Shown one piece after another: positions 1 through 7,696 of a DNA stretch of 64,000 bases. The position numbers and the translations under genes were made by a program. The stretch's first letter is position 1. The number at the start of each line of letters is the position of its first letter. The notes under the pieces were generated by a model. It had not been told where the DNA came from, did not search any database, and saw only the letters and a list, made by a program, of their open reading frames with translations. Source of the stretch: C7867-006 sp035438705 (lineage in GTDB: Bacteria > Patescibacteriota > Minisyncoccia > Phycocordibacterales > DATDWN01); contig DAORIV010000001.1 in assembly GCA_035438705.1 (NCBI GenBank), positions 56,851-120,850 on the forward strand, in the 5' to 3' direction.

Positions 1-284
1 CAAAAGGAAAAGGATTCCAAGGAGGTGTTAAGAGACACGGTTTCAAAGGAGGTCCAAGATCTCACGGTCAAAAGCACTCAGAGAGAGAACCAGGTTCACT
101 TGGAGGAGGAGGAAGAGATGGAGGAAGAGTTGCTAAGGGAAAGAGAATGGCAGGAAGAATGGGTGGGGATGTTATTACCTCAAAAGGTCTTACAATAGTT
201 TCTGTGAATGCAGATACAAATGAAGTATTTGTTAGAGGTGCAGTGGCTGGTAGAAAAGGAACTCTTGTAGAGATTCTAGGTTAG
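1..284 (+). CDS. rplC: 50S ribosomal protein L3 (uL3), C-terminal part
   Basis: The frame is open from the left edge (first full codon at 3) and stops at 282-284. The translation shows the uL3 hallmark GGPRSHGQ, a glycine-rich stretch, then KGKRMAGRMGG and the closing VEILG. uL3 binds 23S rRNA near the peptidyl transferase centre. The 5' part lies outside the window. It is the first visible gene of the S10-type operon, 20 nt before rplD. Identification is secure from sequence and gene order. Confidence 0.95.
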   Translation, partial: KGKGFQGGVKRHGFKGGPRSHGQKHSEREPGSLGGGGRDGGRVAKGKRMAGRMGGDVITSKGLTIVSVNADTNEVFVRGAVAGRKGTLVEILG

Positions 285-304
285 GATAAATAGAAAATAA
301 AAAT

Positions 305-976
305 ATGGAAACAATAGTTTACAACTTAAAAGGAAAAGAAGCGGGAAAGGTAAAACTACCTGAATCTGTTTTTGGTCTAAAATGGAATGCAGACTTGGTT
401 CACCAGGTTGTAACTTCTATGCAGTCTAGTGCTAGAGTTAATGTTGCTCATACTAAAACTAGAGGAGAAGTTTCTGGAGGAGGAAAGAAGCCATGGCAAC
501 AAAAGGGAACAGGAAGAGCTAGACATGGTTCTACACGTTCACCTATCTGGAGACATGGAGGTATTACTCATGGTCCTAGAAATGACAAAGACTATACAAG
601 AAAGATAAACAAGAAAATGAAAGCTAAAGCTTTGTATACTATTCTTTCTGCAAAATTCTCAAAAGGCCAGATTTTCTTTGTTGATGACCTATCTTTAAAA
701 TCAATTAAGACTAAAGATGCCAGAGAGACACTTGCTTCTTTTGCGAAAGTGGAAGGGTTCAAGGATATTCTTTCAAAGAAGAAAAATTCAGCTTATATTG
801 CTTTATCTAATAAAGACGTAAATACAGAAAAAAGTTTCAGAAATCTAAACAACTTACTTGTTGATGAAATTAGAAATATGAGCCCTCTAGATTTGATGAA
901 ATATAAATATGTTGTTATCTCTAATCCAGAAAAAGGTCTACCTCAAATAACAGAGAAACTTACTGCTAAAAAATAA
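305..976 (+). CDS. rplD: 50S ribosomal protein L4 (uL4)
   Basis: This 223-residue protein has the uL4 core around residues 60-95, including GTGRARHGSTRSPIWRHGG, part of the loop that reaches into the exit tunnel. In E. coli L4 also represses the S10 operon; no equivalent site can be judged here. The start is the only ATG before the conserved region and is preceded by an A-rich stretch with no SD. It sits between rplC and rplW in the standard order. Confidence 0.97.
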   Translation: METIVYNLKGKEAGKVKLPESVFGLKWNADLVHQVVTSMQSSARVNVAHTKTRGEVSGGGKKPWQQKGTGRARHGSTRSPIWRHGGITHGPRNDKDYTRKINKKMKAKALYTILSAKFSKGQIFFVDDLSLKSIKTKDARETLASFAKVEGFKDILSKKKNSAYIALSNKDVNTEKSFRNLNNLLVDEIRNMSPLDLMKYKYVVISNPEKGLPQITEKLTAKK

Positions 977-981
977 AAATT

Positions 982-1263
982 ATGAAGAAAGACTTAAACA
1001 AAGTAATAATTCGCCCACACATTACAGAGAAAGCAACAATTTCTTCTGAGAAATCTGTTTATGTTTTTGAAGTAGATTCAAAATCAACTAAAGCTTCTAT
1101 AACTAGATCTTTTGAAGAGAAATATAAAATATCTCCAGTAAAAGTTTCAACAGTTACAATCCCAGCTAAATCTGTTTTTGTAAGAGGTAAAAAGGGGAGT
1201 AAGTCTGGATACAAAAAAGCTTATGTTTATCTAAAACCAGGAACTAAGATAGAGAATCTATAA
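982..1263 (+). CDS. rplW: 50S ribosomal protein L23 (uL23)
   Basis: This 93-residue protein carries the uL23 signature IIRPHITEKAT near the N-terminus and the basic GKKGSKSGYKKAYV segment. uL23 sits at the tunnel exit and is the docking site for trigger factor and SRP. It starts 5 nt after rplD with only A/T bases before the ATG, so coupled or SD-independent initiation is expected. Confidence 0.97.
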   Translation: MKKDLNKVIIRPHITEKATISSEKSVYVFEVDSKSTKASITRSFEEKYKISPVKVSTVTIPAKSVFVRGKKGSKSGYKKAYVYLKPGTKIENL

Positions 1264-1279
1264 TATTTAATACAAGATT

Positions 1280-2122
1280 ATGAAACGATATAAACCAACA
1301 TCAAAATCACGAAGAGCAATGACCACTATTTCTTTTGGTGATTTTGTAACTGTAAATGAGCCAGTTAAGTCTCTAACTCACGGTTTTAGAAGACAAATGG
1401 GAAGAAACCATCATGGTAAAGTTACAACTCGACATAAGGGCGGAGGACACAAGAGGCTATTTAGAGAGATTGATTTTAGATATAACAAAATAGATGTTCC
1501 TTACACTATAAAAACAGTAGAGTATGATCCAAATAGATCAGGATTCATCGGTCTAGCTCAATATCATGATGGTGAGAAAAGATATGTTCTACTTCCACAA
1601 TCTGTAAAAGTTGGTGATGTTAGAATTACATCTAGTAATGCTGAGCAAATACCTGGAAACAGACTACAACTTAAAAATATAAACGCTGGTACATTTATAT
1701 ATAACGTAGAAGTTAAGCCAGAAGGTGGGGCTAAACTAGGAAGATCAGCAGGGAACTATGTAGAACTTGTGGCTAAAGATGCTGGAATGGTAGACATAAA
1801 GCTTCCTTCTACTGAAGTTAGAAAAATAAAGGATACTGCTTGGGCATCTATCGGAGAAGTTTCAAATAATGAAAACAGATTAGTAAATCTTGGAAAAGCT
1901 GGAAGAAGTAGATGGCTTGGTATACGACCTACGGTTAAAGGTACAGCTCAAAACCCTGTTGACCACCCACACGGAGGAGGAGAAGGAAGACAAGGTAGAG
2001 GTAGAAAGAGAGCAATCTCAGTTTATGGTAAACCAACAGGTAAAGGACAAAAATCTAGAACACCTAAGAAATACTCAAACAAATTCATCGTGTCTCGCCG
2101 AAAGGTTGGAAAGAGAAAGTAA
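1280..2122 (+). CDS. rplB: 50S ribosomal protein L2 (uL2)
   Basis: This 280-residue protein is full length for uL2, with HKGGGHKRLFREIDF near residue 50 and the conserved NPVDHPHGGGEGR block near residue 220, which contains the histidine associated with peptidyl transferase function. It ends in a basic tail. It is the last gene before a terminator at 2132-2161, so the first transcription unit of the operon probably ends here. Confidence 0.98.
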   Translation: MKRYKPTSKSRRAMTTISFGDFVTVNEPVKSLTHGFRRQMGRNHHGKVTTRHKGGGHKRLFREIDFRYNKIDVPYTIKTVEYDPNRSGFIGLAQYHDGEKRYVLLPQSVKVGDVRITSSNAEQIPGNRLQLKNINAGTFIYNVEVKPEGGAKLGRSAGNYVELVAKDAGMVDIKLPSTEVRKIKDTAWASIGEVSNNENRLVNLGKAGRSRWLGIRPTVKGTAQNPVDHPHGGGEGRQGRGRKRAISVYGKPTGKGQKSRTPKKYSNKFIVSRRKVGKRK

Positions 2123-2131
2123 GAGTTTTCA

Positions 2132-2161
2132 AAACAAAAGCGCCGAAAGGCGTTTTTGTTT
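2132..2161 (+). terminator. Intrinsic terminator after rplB
   Basis: A 13-bp stem (with one G-T pair) closes on a GAAA tetraloop, and its 3' arm is GGCG followed by a T-rich run. It starts 10 nt after the rplB stop and directly precedes a new promoter. Confidence 0.85.
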
Positions 2162-2178
2162 GAAATAGTGAATAAGTG

Positions 2179-2207
2179 TTGACATTTAACCTGCTTTTGT
2201 ATAGTAT
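2179..2207 (+). promoter_or_regulatory. Strong sigma-70-type promoter before the rpsS leader
   Basis: A consensus TTGACA (2179-2184) and a TAGTAT -10 (2202-2207) are separated by exactly 17 nt. Start of transcription is expected near 2213-2214. The same -35, spacing and -10 recur before rpsN at 6058-6086, suggesting a shared ribosomal-protein promoter type. Confidence 0.85.
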
Positions 2208-2212
2208 GACTG

Positions 2213-2386
2213 GCACTGAAGTGAAATTGGGTAGGGACCCAATTGTAAAACCTTGAGTGTTCTGCTATTTAATTAATAGCAGAAAGCGAAAGGTGTACAG
2301 AACCTGTAAGGTTTTGCTTCGATCCATTAGGGATTTGAAGTAAGTCAGTACCACACGATTTAAATTTACTGAGTGGTTTTCTTTTT
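2213..2386 (+). ncRNA. Structured RNA (leader or independent ncRNA) upstream of rpsS
   Basis: About 170 nt between a strong promoter and rpsS have dense pairing and no credible ORF. Visible stems are: a perfect 8-bp stem with an AGGG loop (2225-2244); AAAACCTT with AAGGTTTT (2247-2254 / 2308-2315) enclosing a perfect 10-bp hairpin (2260-2284) and a small ACAG-AAC-CTGT hairpin; and CTTC-ATCC with GGAT-GAAG (2317-2340). A CCAC/GTGG pair followed by TTTTCTTTTT (2351-2386) is terminator-like. ACTGGCA (2209-2215) can pair with TGCCAGT (2386-2392). I do not recognise a known family; tmRNA, SRP RNA, T-box and 6S signatures are absent. The segment 2289-2313 recurs at 49032-49056. It could be a stand-alone RNA or a leader controlling rpsS onward. 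Confidence 0.6.
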
Positions 2387-2428
2387 GCCAGTAGGCTTAT
2401 ACGGGCAGGGAATTAAAATAGACAAAAT

Positions 2429-2773
2429 ATGACAAGATCATCAAAAAAAGGTCCATATGTAGACGAAAGACTCCTTAAGAAAATTGAGGGTAAAAAGCCT
2501 ATAGAAACAGGTGTTATTAAAACATGGTCAAGAGCATGTGTTATTTCTCCTGAAATGGTAGGTTTTATTTTTGGTGTACATAACGGTAAGTCTCACATAG
2601 AGGTTTTGGTTTCTGAAGATATGGTGGGTCACAGACTAGGCGAGTTTTCTCCTACTAAGAAATTCATAAAACACGGAGGTAAGATGCAAAAAGAGCTAGA
2701 AATCAAGAAGAAGGAAAGTGAAATCGCTTCTGCTCAGGCAGCAAAGGCGGCTACTTCTGATGCAAAGAAATAA
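2429..2773 (+). CDS. rpsS: 30S ribosomal protein S19 (uS19)
   Basis: The core is typical uS19: RSSKKGPYVDERLLKKI at the N-terminus and HRLGEFSPTKKF near residue 75. At 114 residues it exceeds the usual 90 or so because of a charged and alanine-rich C-terminal tail. uS19 sits in the 30S head near S13. It is the first gene after the structured RNA at 2213-2386, so it heads the second transcription unit. No SD precedes the ATG. Confidence 0.97.
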   Translation: MTRSSKKGPYVDERLLKKIEGKKPIETGVIKTWSRACVISPEMVGFIFGVHNGKSHIEVLVSEDMVGHRLGEFSPTKKFIKHGGKMQKELEIKKKESEIASAQAAKAATSDAKK

Positions 2774-2786
2774 TTAATAAACGAAT

Positions 2787-3221
2787 ATGAAGACAGCACA
2801 AGCAACATTAAGAAACTTTAGACAATCACCTCGAAAAATGAGAATGGTTGTTAATGCTGTGAGAGGTAAAAAAGTCTCAGACGTTTTAGTTAACCTTGAT
2901 TTCGTCGCAAAAAGAGCTTCACTTCCAGTAAAGAATCTTATTCTTTCTGCTTTAGCAAATGCTAAGAACCTAGATATTCCTACAGAGAATTTGGTAATAA
3001 AAACAATAAAAGTTGATGGTGGAAGTATAATGTATAGAAGAAGACCAGCTTCTAGAGGAAGTGCTCACCCTATTAGAAAAAGAACAAGTTCTATCTTTGT
3101 TGAATTAGGAGAAGTAGAATCAAAAAAGAAAACAAAGGTAGTTAAGGAAGAAGTTTCAGAAGAGTCTAAGGAGGTTAAGGTAAAAGCAAAAAAGCCAAGA
3201 GCTAAAAAAGCAACAAAATAA
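2787..3221 (+). CDS. rplV: 50S ribosomal protein L22 (uL22)
   Basis: This 144-residue protein has the uL22 motifs RQSPRKMRMVVNAVRGK and, near residue 88, the RRRPASRGSAHPIRKR tunnel-loop region. A lysine/glutamate-rich tail of about 30 residues extends beyond the usual end (about 110). uL22 lines the exit tunnel. Its stop lies 4 nt before the rpsC start. Confidence 0.97.
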   Translation: MKTAQATLRNFRQSPRKMRMVVNAVRGKKVSDVLVNLDFVAKRASLPVKNLILSALANAKNLDIPTENLVIKTIKVDGGSIMYRRRPASRGSAHPIRKRTSSIFVELGEVESKKKTKVVKEEVSEESKEVKVKAKKPRAKKATK

Positions 3222-3225
3222 TAAT

Positions 3226-3885
3226 ATGACACATACAGTTCACCCATATTCACATAGACTTGGAATCATAAGAGATTGGAAATCTCGATGGTTTGGAGTA
3301 AAAAGTAAATACAAAGACTTTCTAAAGAGTGACGTTTTGCTTAGAGAATATCTTGAAAAGAAGTTTAGAGGATTTTACGTAAGTAATGTTGAAATGGAAA
3401 GAGGAGAAAAATTCCTAAGAATCATAATTGAAACTTCAAGACCTGGAATGATTATCGGCAGAAGTGGAGATGGTGCTGTAAAACTAAAAAATGATATTTT
3501 GAAATTTATCAATAGAAATAAACTTGTTTCAGGTGGAGAGGTGAAGGTTGATATAAAGGAAATAAAATCTCCAGAATCTAACGCTTCTATCGTTGCTCAA
3601 ATGGTAGCTGATGGTCTAGAAAAGAGATTACCTTTCAGAAGAGTTACAAAACAAATGGTAGAGAAAGTAATGGCAAATAGAGATGTAAAGGGTGTAAGAA
3701 TCATCCTTTCTGGAATTCTAGGTGGTAACTCAATGGCAAGAACAGAAATGATTAAGAAGGGAAGAGTGCCTCTACAGACTTTTAGAGCAGATATTGATTA
3801 TGCACAATCTACTGCAAGACTTACTCTCGGAGCTGTTGGAGTAAAAGTTTGGATATATAAGGGAGATATTTTTGCAAAGAAATAA
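3226..3885 (+). CDS. rpsC: 30S ribosomal protein S3 (uS3)
   Basis: This 219-residue protein shows a KH-domain core with RPGMIIGRSGDG near residue 75 and the C-terminal half GVRIILSGILGGNSMARTE near residue 150. uS3 forms part of the mRNA entry channel helicase of the 30S subunit. Length and order match the family. Confidence 0.97.
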   Translation: MTHTVHPYSHRLGIIRDWKSRWFGVKSKYKDFLKSDVLLREYLEKKFRGFYVSNVEMERGEKFLRIIIETSRPGMIIGRSGDGAVKLKNDILKFINRNKLVSGGEVKVDIKEIKSPESNASIVAQMVADGLEKRLPFRRVTKQMVEKVMANRDVKGVRIILSGILGGNSMARTEMIKKGRVPLQTFRADIDYAQSTARLTLGAVGVKVWIYKGDIFAKK

Positions 3886-3908
3886 TTTAAGTATTAATAA
3901 TAAATACC

Positions 3909-4331
3909 ATGTTGTTACCAAAAAAAGTAAAATATAGAAAATGGCACACTATGAGAAAAAACCCTAATAAGGTTGGGGTTGCTTCTCGTGGAGCTACTAT
4001 CTCATTTGGTTCACATGCTATTAAAGCAGTTCAAGGTGCAAGAATAATGTCTAATCAAATTGAGGCCGCAAGAAAGGCATTGTCTAGAGCTTTAGGTAAA
4101 ACTGGAAAAATCTGGATCAGAGTTTTCCCAGATATGCCACTTACAAAAAAGCCTGCTGAAGTAAAACTTGGAAAAGGAAAGGGAGATTTGTTTGGATATT
4201 GTGCTCCAGTAAAACCTGGAAGAATAATATTTGAAGTGGATGGTGTTACAGATGCTGTTGCTAGAGAAGCTTTGAGAAAGGCGGGAACAAAGCTTCCTTT
4301 GAATACAAAAATCATAGCAAAAGCGCACTAG
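3909..4331 (+). CDS. rplP: 50S ribosomal protein L16 (uL16)
   Basis: This 140-residue protein starts MLLPKKVKYRKWH and contains IEAARKALSRALGKTGKIWIRVFPD, both typical of uL16. It binds 23S rRNA near the A-site and helps tRNA accommodation. The 3' end leaves 15 nt before rpmC. Confidence 0.97.
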   Translation: MLLPKKVKYRKWHTMRKNPNKVGVASRGATISFGSHAIKAVQGARIMSNQIEAARKALSRALGKTGKIWIRVFPDMPLTKKPAEVKLGKGKGDLFGYCAPVKPGRIIFEVDGVTDAVAREALRKAGTKLPLNTKIIAKAH

Positions 4332-4346
4332 AATAATATAAATACT

Positions 4347-4532
4347 ATGAAGATAAAAGAATTAGTAAAAAAGAATAATGCGGAACTAGTTAAGACTCTT
4401 TCAGAAAAGAGAACAGCTTTGAGGGACTTTAGATTTTCTGTAAGCGGAAGTAATGTTAGAAATGTTAAAGAGGGTAAAGTTCTTAAGAAAGATATTGCTA
4501 GAATTCTTACTTTGTTAAACAAGAAAGCATAA
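4347..4532 (+). CDS. rpmC: 50S ribosomal protein L29 (uL29)
   Basis: This 61-residue helical protein has the family pattern of an early KELVKKN helix and a late VLKKDIARILTLLNKK helix. It lies at the exit-tunnel rim beside uL23. Sequence is weakly conserved in this family, so position between rplP and rpsQ supports the call. Confidence 0.9.
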   Translation: MKIKELVKKNNAELVKTLSEKRTALRDFRFSVSGSNVRNVKEGKVLKKDIARILTLLNKKA

Positions 4533-4546
4533 TCTAAAAAAAGTAT

Positions 4547-4795
4547 ATGAAAAAAACTGAAAATAAAACAAAATATGCAGGTAAGATGGATGGTGTGGTA
4601 GTTTCTGACAAAATGAAAGACACTGTGGTGGTTAAGGTAAAAAGATTTGTAAAACACCCGAAATATGATAAATATACATCTATCGATAAGAGATATAAGG
4701 CTCATGATGCTGGAAATACGAAGAAAGTAGGGGACAAAGTAACAATTGTAGAAACAGCACCAGTTTCAAAAGATAAGAGACACAAGGTAATTTAA
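4547..4795 (+). CDS. rpsQ: 30S ribosomal protein S17 (uS17)
   Basis: This 82-residue OB-fold protein has the conserved GVVVSDKMKDTVVVKV strand region and FVKHPKYDKY followed by GDKVTIVETAPVSK. uS17 binds the 5' domain of 16S rRNA. It occupies its standard place between rpmC and rplN. Confidence 0.96.
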   Translation: MKKTENKTKYAGKMDGVVVSDKMKDTVVVKVKRFVKHPKYDKYTSIDKRYKAHDAGNTKKVGDKVTIVETAPVSKDKRHKVI

Positions 4796-4812
4796 AACAT
4801 AAACTTAATTAT

Positions 4813-5184
4813 ATGATACAACCAAGATCAATCGTAAAAATTGCTGATAACTCCGGAGGTAAAATCGGAAGAGTTTTCAAGGTGCTTGGTTCATCTAAAA
4901 AAAGATATGCAAGAATAGGTGAGGTCGTAGTTATTTCAGTTCAGAAAGCTGAGCCTAGAAAAACTACAAAGAAAAAAGATGTTCTATACGCTTTAGTTGT
5001 TAGACAAAAAGCTCCATTTAGAAGAAAAGATGGGTCATATATTAGATTTGATGAAAATGCGGTTGTAATCGTAATGAAAGACAAGCCGGAACCAGTTGCA
5101 GGAAGAATCTTTGGACCTATTCCAAGAGAGATTGGAGAGGTTGGATATCAAAAAATTATCTCTCTAGCTCCAGAAGTTGTATAA
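4813..5184 (+). CDS. rplN: 50S ribosomal protein L14 (uL14)
   Basis: This 123-residue protein begins MIQPRSIVKIADNSGGK and has RRKDGSYIRFDENAVVIV near residue 75 and RIFGPIPREI near residue 103, all diagnostic of uL14. It contacts 16S rRNA at an intersubunit bridge. Length is normal. Confidence 0.97.
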   Translation: MIQPRSIVKIADNSGGKIGRVFKVLGSSKKRYARIGEVVVISVQKAEPRKTTKKKDVLYALVVRQKAPFRRKDGSYIRFDENAVVIVMKDKPEPVAGRIFGPIPREIGEVGYQKIISLAPEVV

Positions 5185-5202
5185 GGTATAACTTTAAATA
5201 TT

Positions 5203-5421
5203 ATGCATATAAAAAAAGACGACAAAGTAATAGTGTTAACAGGAAAAGATAAGGGTAAAACTGGTTCTGTTATTAAATCTATGCCTAAAGAGGGTAAGGT
5301 TATTGTTTCAGGAATAAATATTTCAAAGAAGCACCAAAGAGCAAGAAAGTCTGGAGAAACTGGACAAGTTTTGGATAAAGCGATGCCAATAAGTAGTTCA
5401 AATGTTAAAAAGGTAAAATAA
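5203..5421 (+). CDS. rplX: 50S ribosomal protein L24 (uL24)
   Basis: This 72-residue, short uL24 consists mainly of the KOW motif: DDKVIVLTGKDKGKTGSV at residues 5-22, then KVIVSGINISKKHQR. Usual length is about 100, so the C-terminal part is reduced. uL24 initiates 50S assembly and sits at the tunnel exit. Confidence 0.95.
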   Translation: MHIKKDDKVIVLTGKDKGKTGSVIKSMPKEGKVIVSGINISKKHQRARKSGETGQVLDKAMPISSSNVKKVK

Positions 5422-5432
5422 TATATAAAAAG

Positions 5433-6026
5433 ATGGAAACTATTAAACAAAAAACAGAAAAGGCCTTTGATGTTCTAAAGAGTGAATTTGGCTATAAAAA
5501 TGCAATGCAAGCTCCTCACATAATGAAGGTGGTTATATCTTCTGGTATAGGATCTGTTAAAGATAAAAAGAAAATTGAACTTATTGCTGATAGACTTTCA
5601 AAAATTACCGGTCAAAAGCCTGTTAGAAAGGGAGCAAAGATTTCTATTGCTGCATTTAAGGTTAGAGAGGGCGATCCAGTAGGTATGCAAGTAACATTAA
5701 GAGGAGCTAGAATGTATGATTTTCTAGATAAGTTGATAAATATAGCTCTACCTAGAACAAAAGACTTTAGGGGCATTTCAAGTAATGGTATAGATGAAAT
5801 GGGCAACTATACTCTAGGAATAAAGGAAAATACTATTTTCCCAGAATCTGGAGATGAAGATTTGAAAGACATCTTTGGACTTGCAGTTACAGTAGTAACA
5901 AACGTTAAGGATCCAAAGGAAACAAAAGCGTTCCTTACTCATCTAGGATTCCCATTTAAAAAAGTGGAAACTAAAGAAGCAAGAGCAAAAGTAGAAGTAA
6001 AGAAGGGGGGATTTAGAAAGAAATAA
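5433..6026 (+). CDS. rplE: 50S ribosomal protein L5 (uL5)
   Basis: This 197-residue protein carries QKPVRKGAKISIAAFKVREG and LPRTKDFRGISS, typical of uL5, plus a basic C-terminal extension of roughly 20 residues. uL5 binds 5S rRNA and touches the P-site tRNA. A terminator follows directly, so it ends the second transcription unit. Confidence 0.97.
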   Translation: METIKQKTEKAFDVLKSEFGYKNAMQAPHIMKVVISSGIGSVKDKKKIELIADRLSKITGQKPVRKGAKISIAAFKVREGDPVGMQVTLRGARMYDFLDKLINIALPRTKDFRGISSNGIDEMGNYTLGIKENTIFPESGDEDLKDIFGLAVTVVTNVKDPKETKAFLTHLGFPFKKVETKEARAKVEVKKGGFRKK

Positions 6027-6052
6027 AAAGAGGCTCGAAAGAGCCCTTTTTA
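6025..6052 (+). terminator. Intrinsic terminator after rplE
   Basis: GGCTC-GAAA-GAGCC with flanking A-rich and T-rich arms forms a compact hairpin with a T-run (6046-6050). The rplE stop is at its 5' edge. Confidence 0.8.
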
Positions 6053-6057
6053 TATTG

Positions 6058-6086
6058 TTGACATTCATAGGCAGAATTGCTAGTAT
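6058..6086 (+). promoter_or_regulatory. Strong promoter before rpsN
   Basis: TTGACA (6058-6063), 17-nt spacer, TAGTAT (6081-6086): identical hexamers and spacing to the promoter at 2179-2207. A short GAGC/GCTC hairpin followed by T residues lies in the leader before rpsN. Confidence 0.85.
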
Positions 6087-6119
6087 GAACCCCGAGCTTA
6101 AAGGCTCTATTTTAATTCA

Positions 6120-6305
6120 ATGGCAAAAACATCAGTATTAGCAAGAGCAGCAAAGAAGCCAAAGTTTTCTACTCGGGCTACAAACCGATGTTTTAAATGT
6201 GGTCGTGGAAGAGCATTTATGAGAGATTTCGGTCTCTGCAGAATATGCTTCCGTGAACTTGCTAATGAAGGTAAGATACCAGGAGTGAAGAAATCGTCTT
6301 GGTAA
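6120..6305 (+). CDS. rpsN: 30S ribosomal protein S14, zinc-binding type (uS14)
   Basis: This 61-residue protein is the short, four-cysteine form of uS14: CFKCGRG at residues 24-30 and CRIC near residue 40 make the zinc knuckle. It sits in the 30S head. It opens the third transcription unit, just after the 6058 promoter. Confidence 0.96.
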   Translation: MAKTSVLARAAKKPKFSTRATNRCFKCGRGRAFMRDFGLCRICFRELANEGKIPGVKKSSW

Positions 6306-6318
6306 AATATTAAGTCAG

Positions 6319-6359
6319 TTTAGGTAAGTCCAAATCGCTAGAAGAGGAAACTACCTAAA
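6319..6359 (+). promoter_or_regulatory. Hairpin in the rpsN-rpsH spacer
   Basis: TTTAGGTA (6319-6326) pairs with TACCTAAA (6352-6359), with GT/AC extending the stem past a bulged A and a 20-nt loop. It fills the spacer before rpsH. In E. coli S8 represses the spc operon by binding an mRNA hairpin, so this could be an S8 site, but I could not match the S8 consensus. Confidence 0.35.
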
Positions 6360-6374
6360 TATAATAAAAACAAA

Positions 6375-6761
6375 ATGGATCCAATTTCAAACATGATAGT
6401 AATGATAAAGAATGCATCTGATTCAAAGAAAGAGTCAGTAGTTTTTTCTTATTCTAAAATAAAATTAGCAATATTAGATCTTTTGCAAAAAGAAGGTTTT
6501 ATTAAATCTTTTGGGAAAAAGGGCAAAAAGGTGGTTAAGTTTATTGAAGTAGAATTAATGTATTCTGGTAAAGAGCCAAGGATTAATGGTGTAAAAAGAG
6601 TTTCAAAAACTTCTAAAAGAGTTTATTTTGGAACAAAGGAAATAAAGAAGGTTAAAAATGGTTTGGGTAGCTTGATAATGTCAACTCCGAAAGGAATTAT
6701 GACAGATAAAATGGCTCGTGAAGCAAAGGTCGGAGGAGAGGCATTGTTTGAAATATGGTAA
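6375..6761 (+). CDS. rpsH: 30S ribosomal protein S8 (uS8)
   Basis: This 128-residue protein has MDPISNMIVMIKNA at the N-terminus and GLGSLIMSTPKGIMTDKMAR near residue 95, both typical of uS8. It is an early 16S rRNA binder and, in other bacteria, the repressor of this operon. The only unusual feature is the hairpin just upstream. Confidence 0.96.
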   Translation: MDPISNMIVMIKNASDSKKESVVFSYSKIKLAILDLLQKEGFIKSFGKKGKKVVKFIEVELMYSGKEPRINGVKRVSKTSKRVYFGTKEIKKVKNGLGSLIMSTPKGIMTDKMAREAKVGGEALFEIW

Positions 6762-6772
6762 TTTAAAAAAAT

Positions 6773-7306
6773 ATGTCAAGAATAGGTAAAAAAGTAATAA
6801 GTATCCCAGCTGGAGTTGAAGTGAGTTACAATCACCCAGTTTTTACTGTAAAAGGCAAAGAAGGGACTCTAATTAAGAATTTCAATAATAGTATAGATAT
6901 AAAAATAGAAGGCAATGAAATAACTCTTGCTCCAAAAGTAGTTACACTACAAAACAAGGCTCTTTGGGGAACATATTCTTCTCACATACAAAATATGGTA
7001 AAAGGTGTCGTCGCTCCTTTCGTTAAGAAACTTATCCTTGAAGGTATCGGTTATAAATCTGAAGTAAAAGGTACAAATCTTGTACTTGCTTTAGGATTTT
7101 CTCACCAAGTAAATGTGCCTATTCCTGAAGGATTAAAAGTTACAGCTGAGAAGAACCTAATTACTATGTCAGGGGCTGATAAGGAAGTAGTAGGTAGTTT
7201 TGCAGCAAAAGTAAGATCTCTTAAGAAACCAGAGCCATATAAAGGTAAGGGTATGAGATATGAAGGGGAGGTAATAAAGAGAAAACAAGGTAAGAAAACT
7301 GCTTAG
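6773..7306 (+). CDS. rplF: 50S ribosomal protein L6 (uL6)
   Basis: This 177-residue protein has MSRIGKKVISIP at the N-terminus and the C-terminal signature PEPYKGKGMRYEGEVIKRK. uL6 lies near the sarcin-ricin loop. Length and order are normal. Confidence 0.97.
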   Translation: MSRIGKKVISIPAGVEVSYNHPVFTVKGKEGTLIKNFNNSIDIKIEGNEITLAPKVVTLQNKALWGTYSSHIQNMVKGVVAPFVKKLILEGIGYKSEVKGTNLVLALGFSHQVNVPIPEGLKVTAEKNLITMSGADKEVVGSFAAKVRSLKKPEPYKGKGMRYEGEVIKRKQGKKTA

Positions 7307-7331
7307 TCTAGAGTAATGAATAAAGAATAAA

Positions 7332-7682
7332 ATGAAAACATTAAATTCAAAAATAACAAATAGAATCAGAAGAAGAAACAGAATTAGATCTAAAATTTCT
7401 GGAACTACTTCGGTGCCTAGACTTTCAGTATTTAAATCAAATACAAGTATTTCAGCTCAACTTATCGATGATACAAAGGGTGCTACTATAGCTTCAGCAC
7501 ACAGTAGAGAAGTAAAGGGCAAGGGTCTCCTAGCTAAGGCAACTGAAGTCGGTAAACTTATTGCTGAAAGAGCTTCAAAGAATAAAGTTACTAAGGTAGT
7601 TTTTGATAGAGGAGGTTTTATTTATACAGGAAACGTGAAAGCTTTGGCTGAAGCAGCTAGATCAGGAGGTTTGAAGTTTTAA
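7332..7682 (+). CDS. rplR: 50S ribosomal protein L18 (uL18)
   Basis: This 116-residue protein shows the basic RIRRRNRIRSKISGT N-terminus and KVVFDRGGFIYTGNVKALAEAARSGGLKF at the end, characteristic of uL18, which binds 5S rRNA. Confidence 0.97.
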   Translation: MKTLNSKITNRIRRRNRIRSKISGTTSVPRLSVFKSNTSISAQLIDDTKGATIASAHSREVKGKGLLAKATEVGKLIAERASKNKVTKVVFDRGGFIYTGNVKALAEAARSGGLKF

Positions 7683-7696
7683 TTTATAATAAAAAT

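Noticed and set aside
1890..2168. 92-residue plus-strand frame over rplB
   Set aside because: Lies in another frame of the certain rplB gene and runs into the terminator; no family features.
2213..2386. T-box or tmRNA
   Set aside because: No T-box antiterminator sequence, no tRNA-like ends and no tag ORF.
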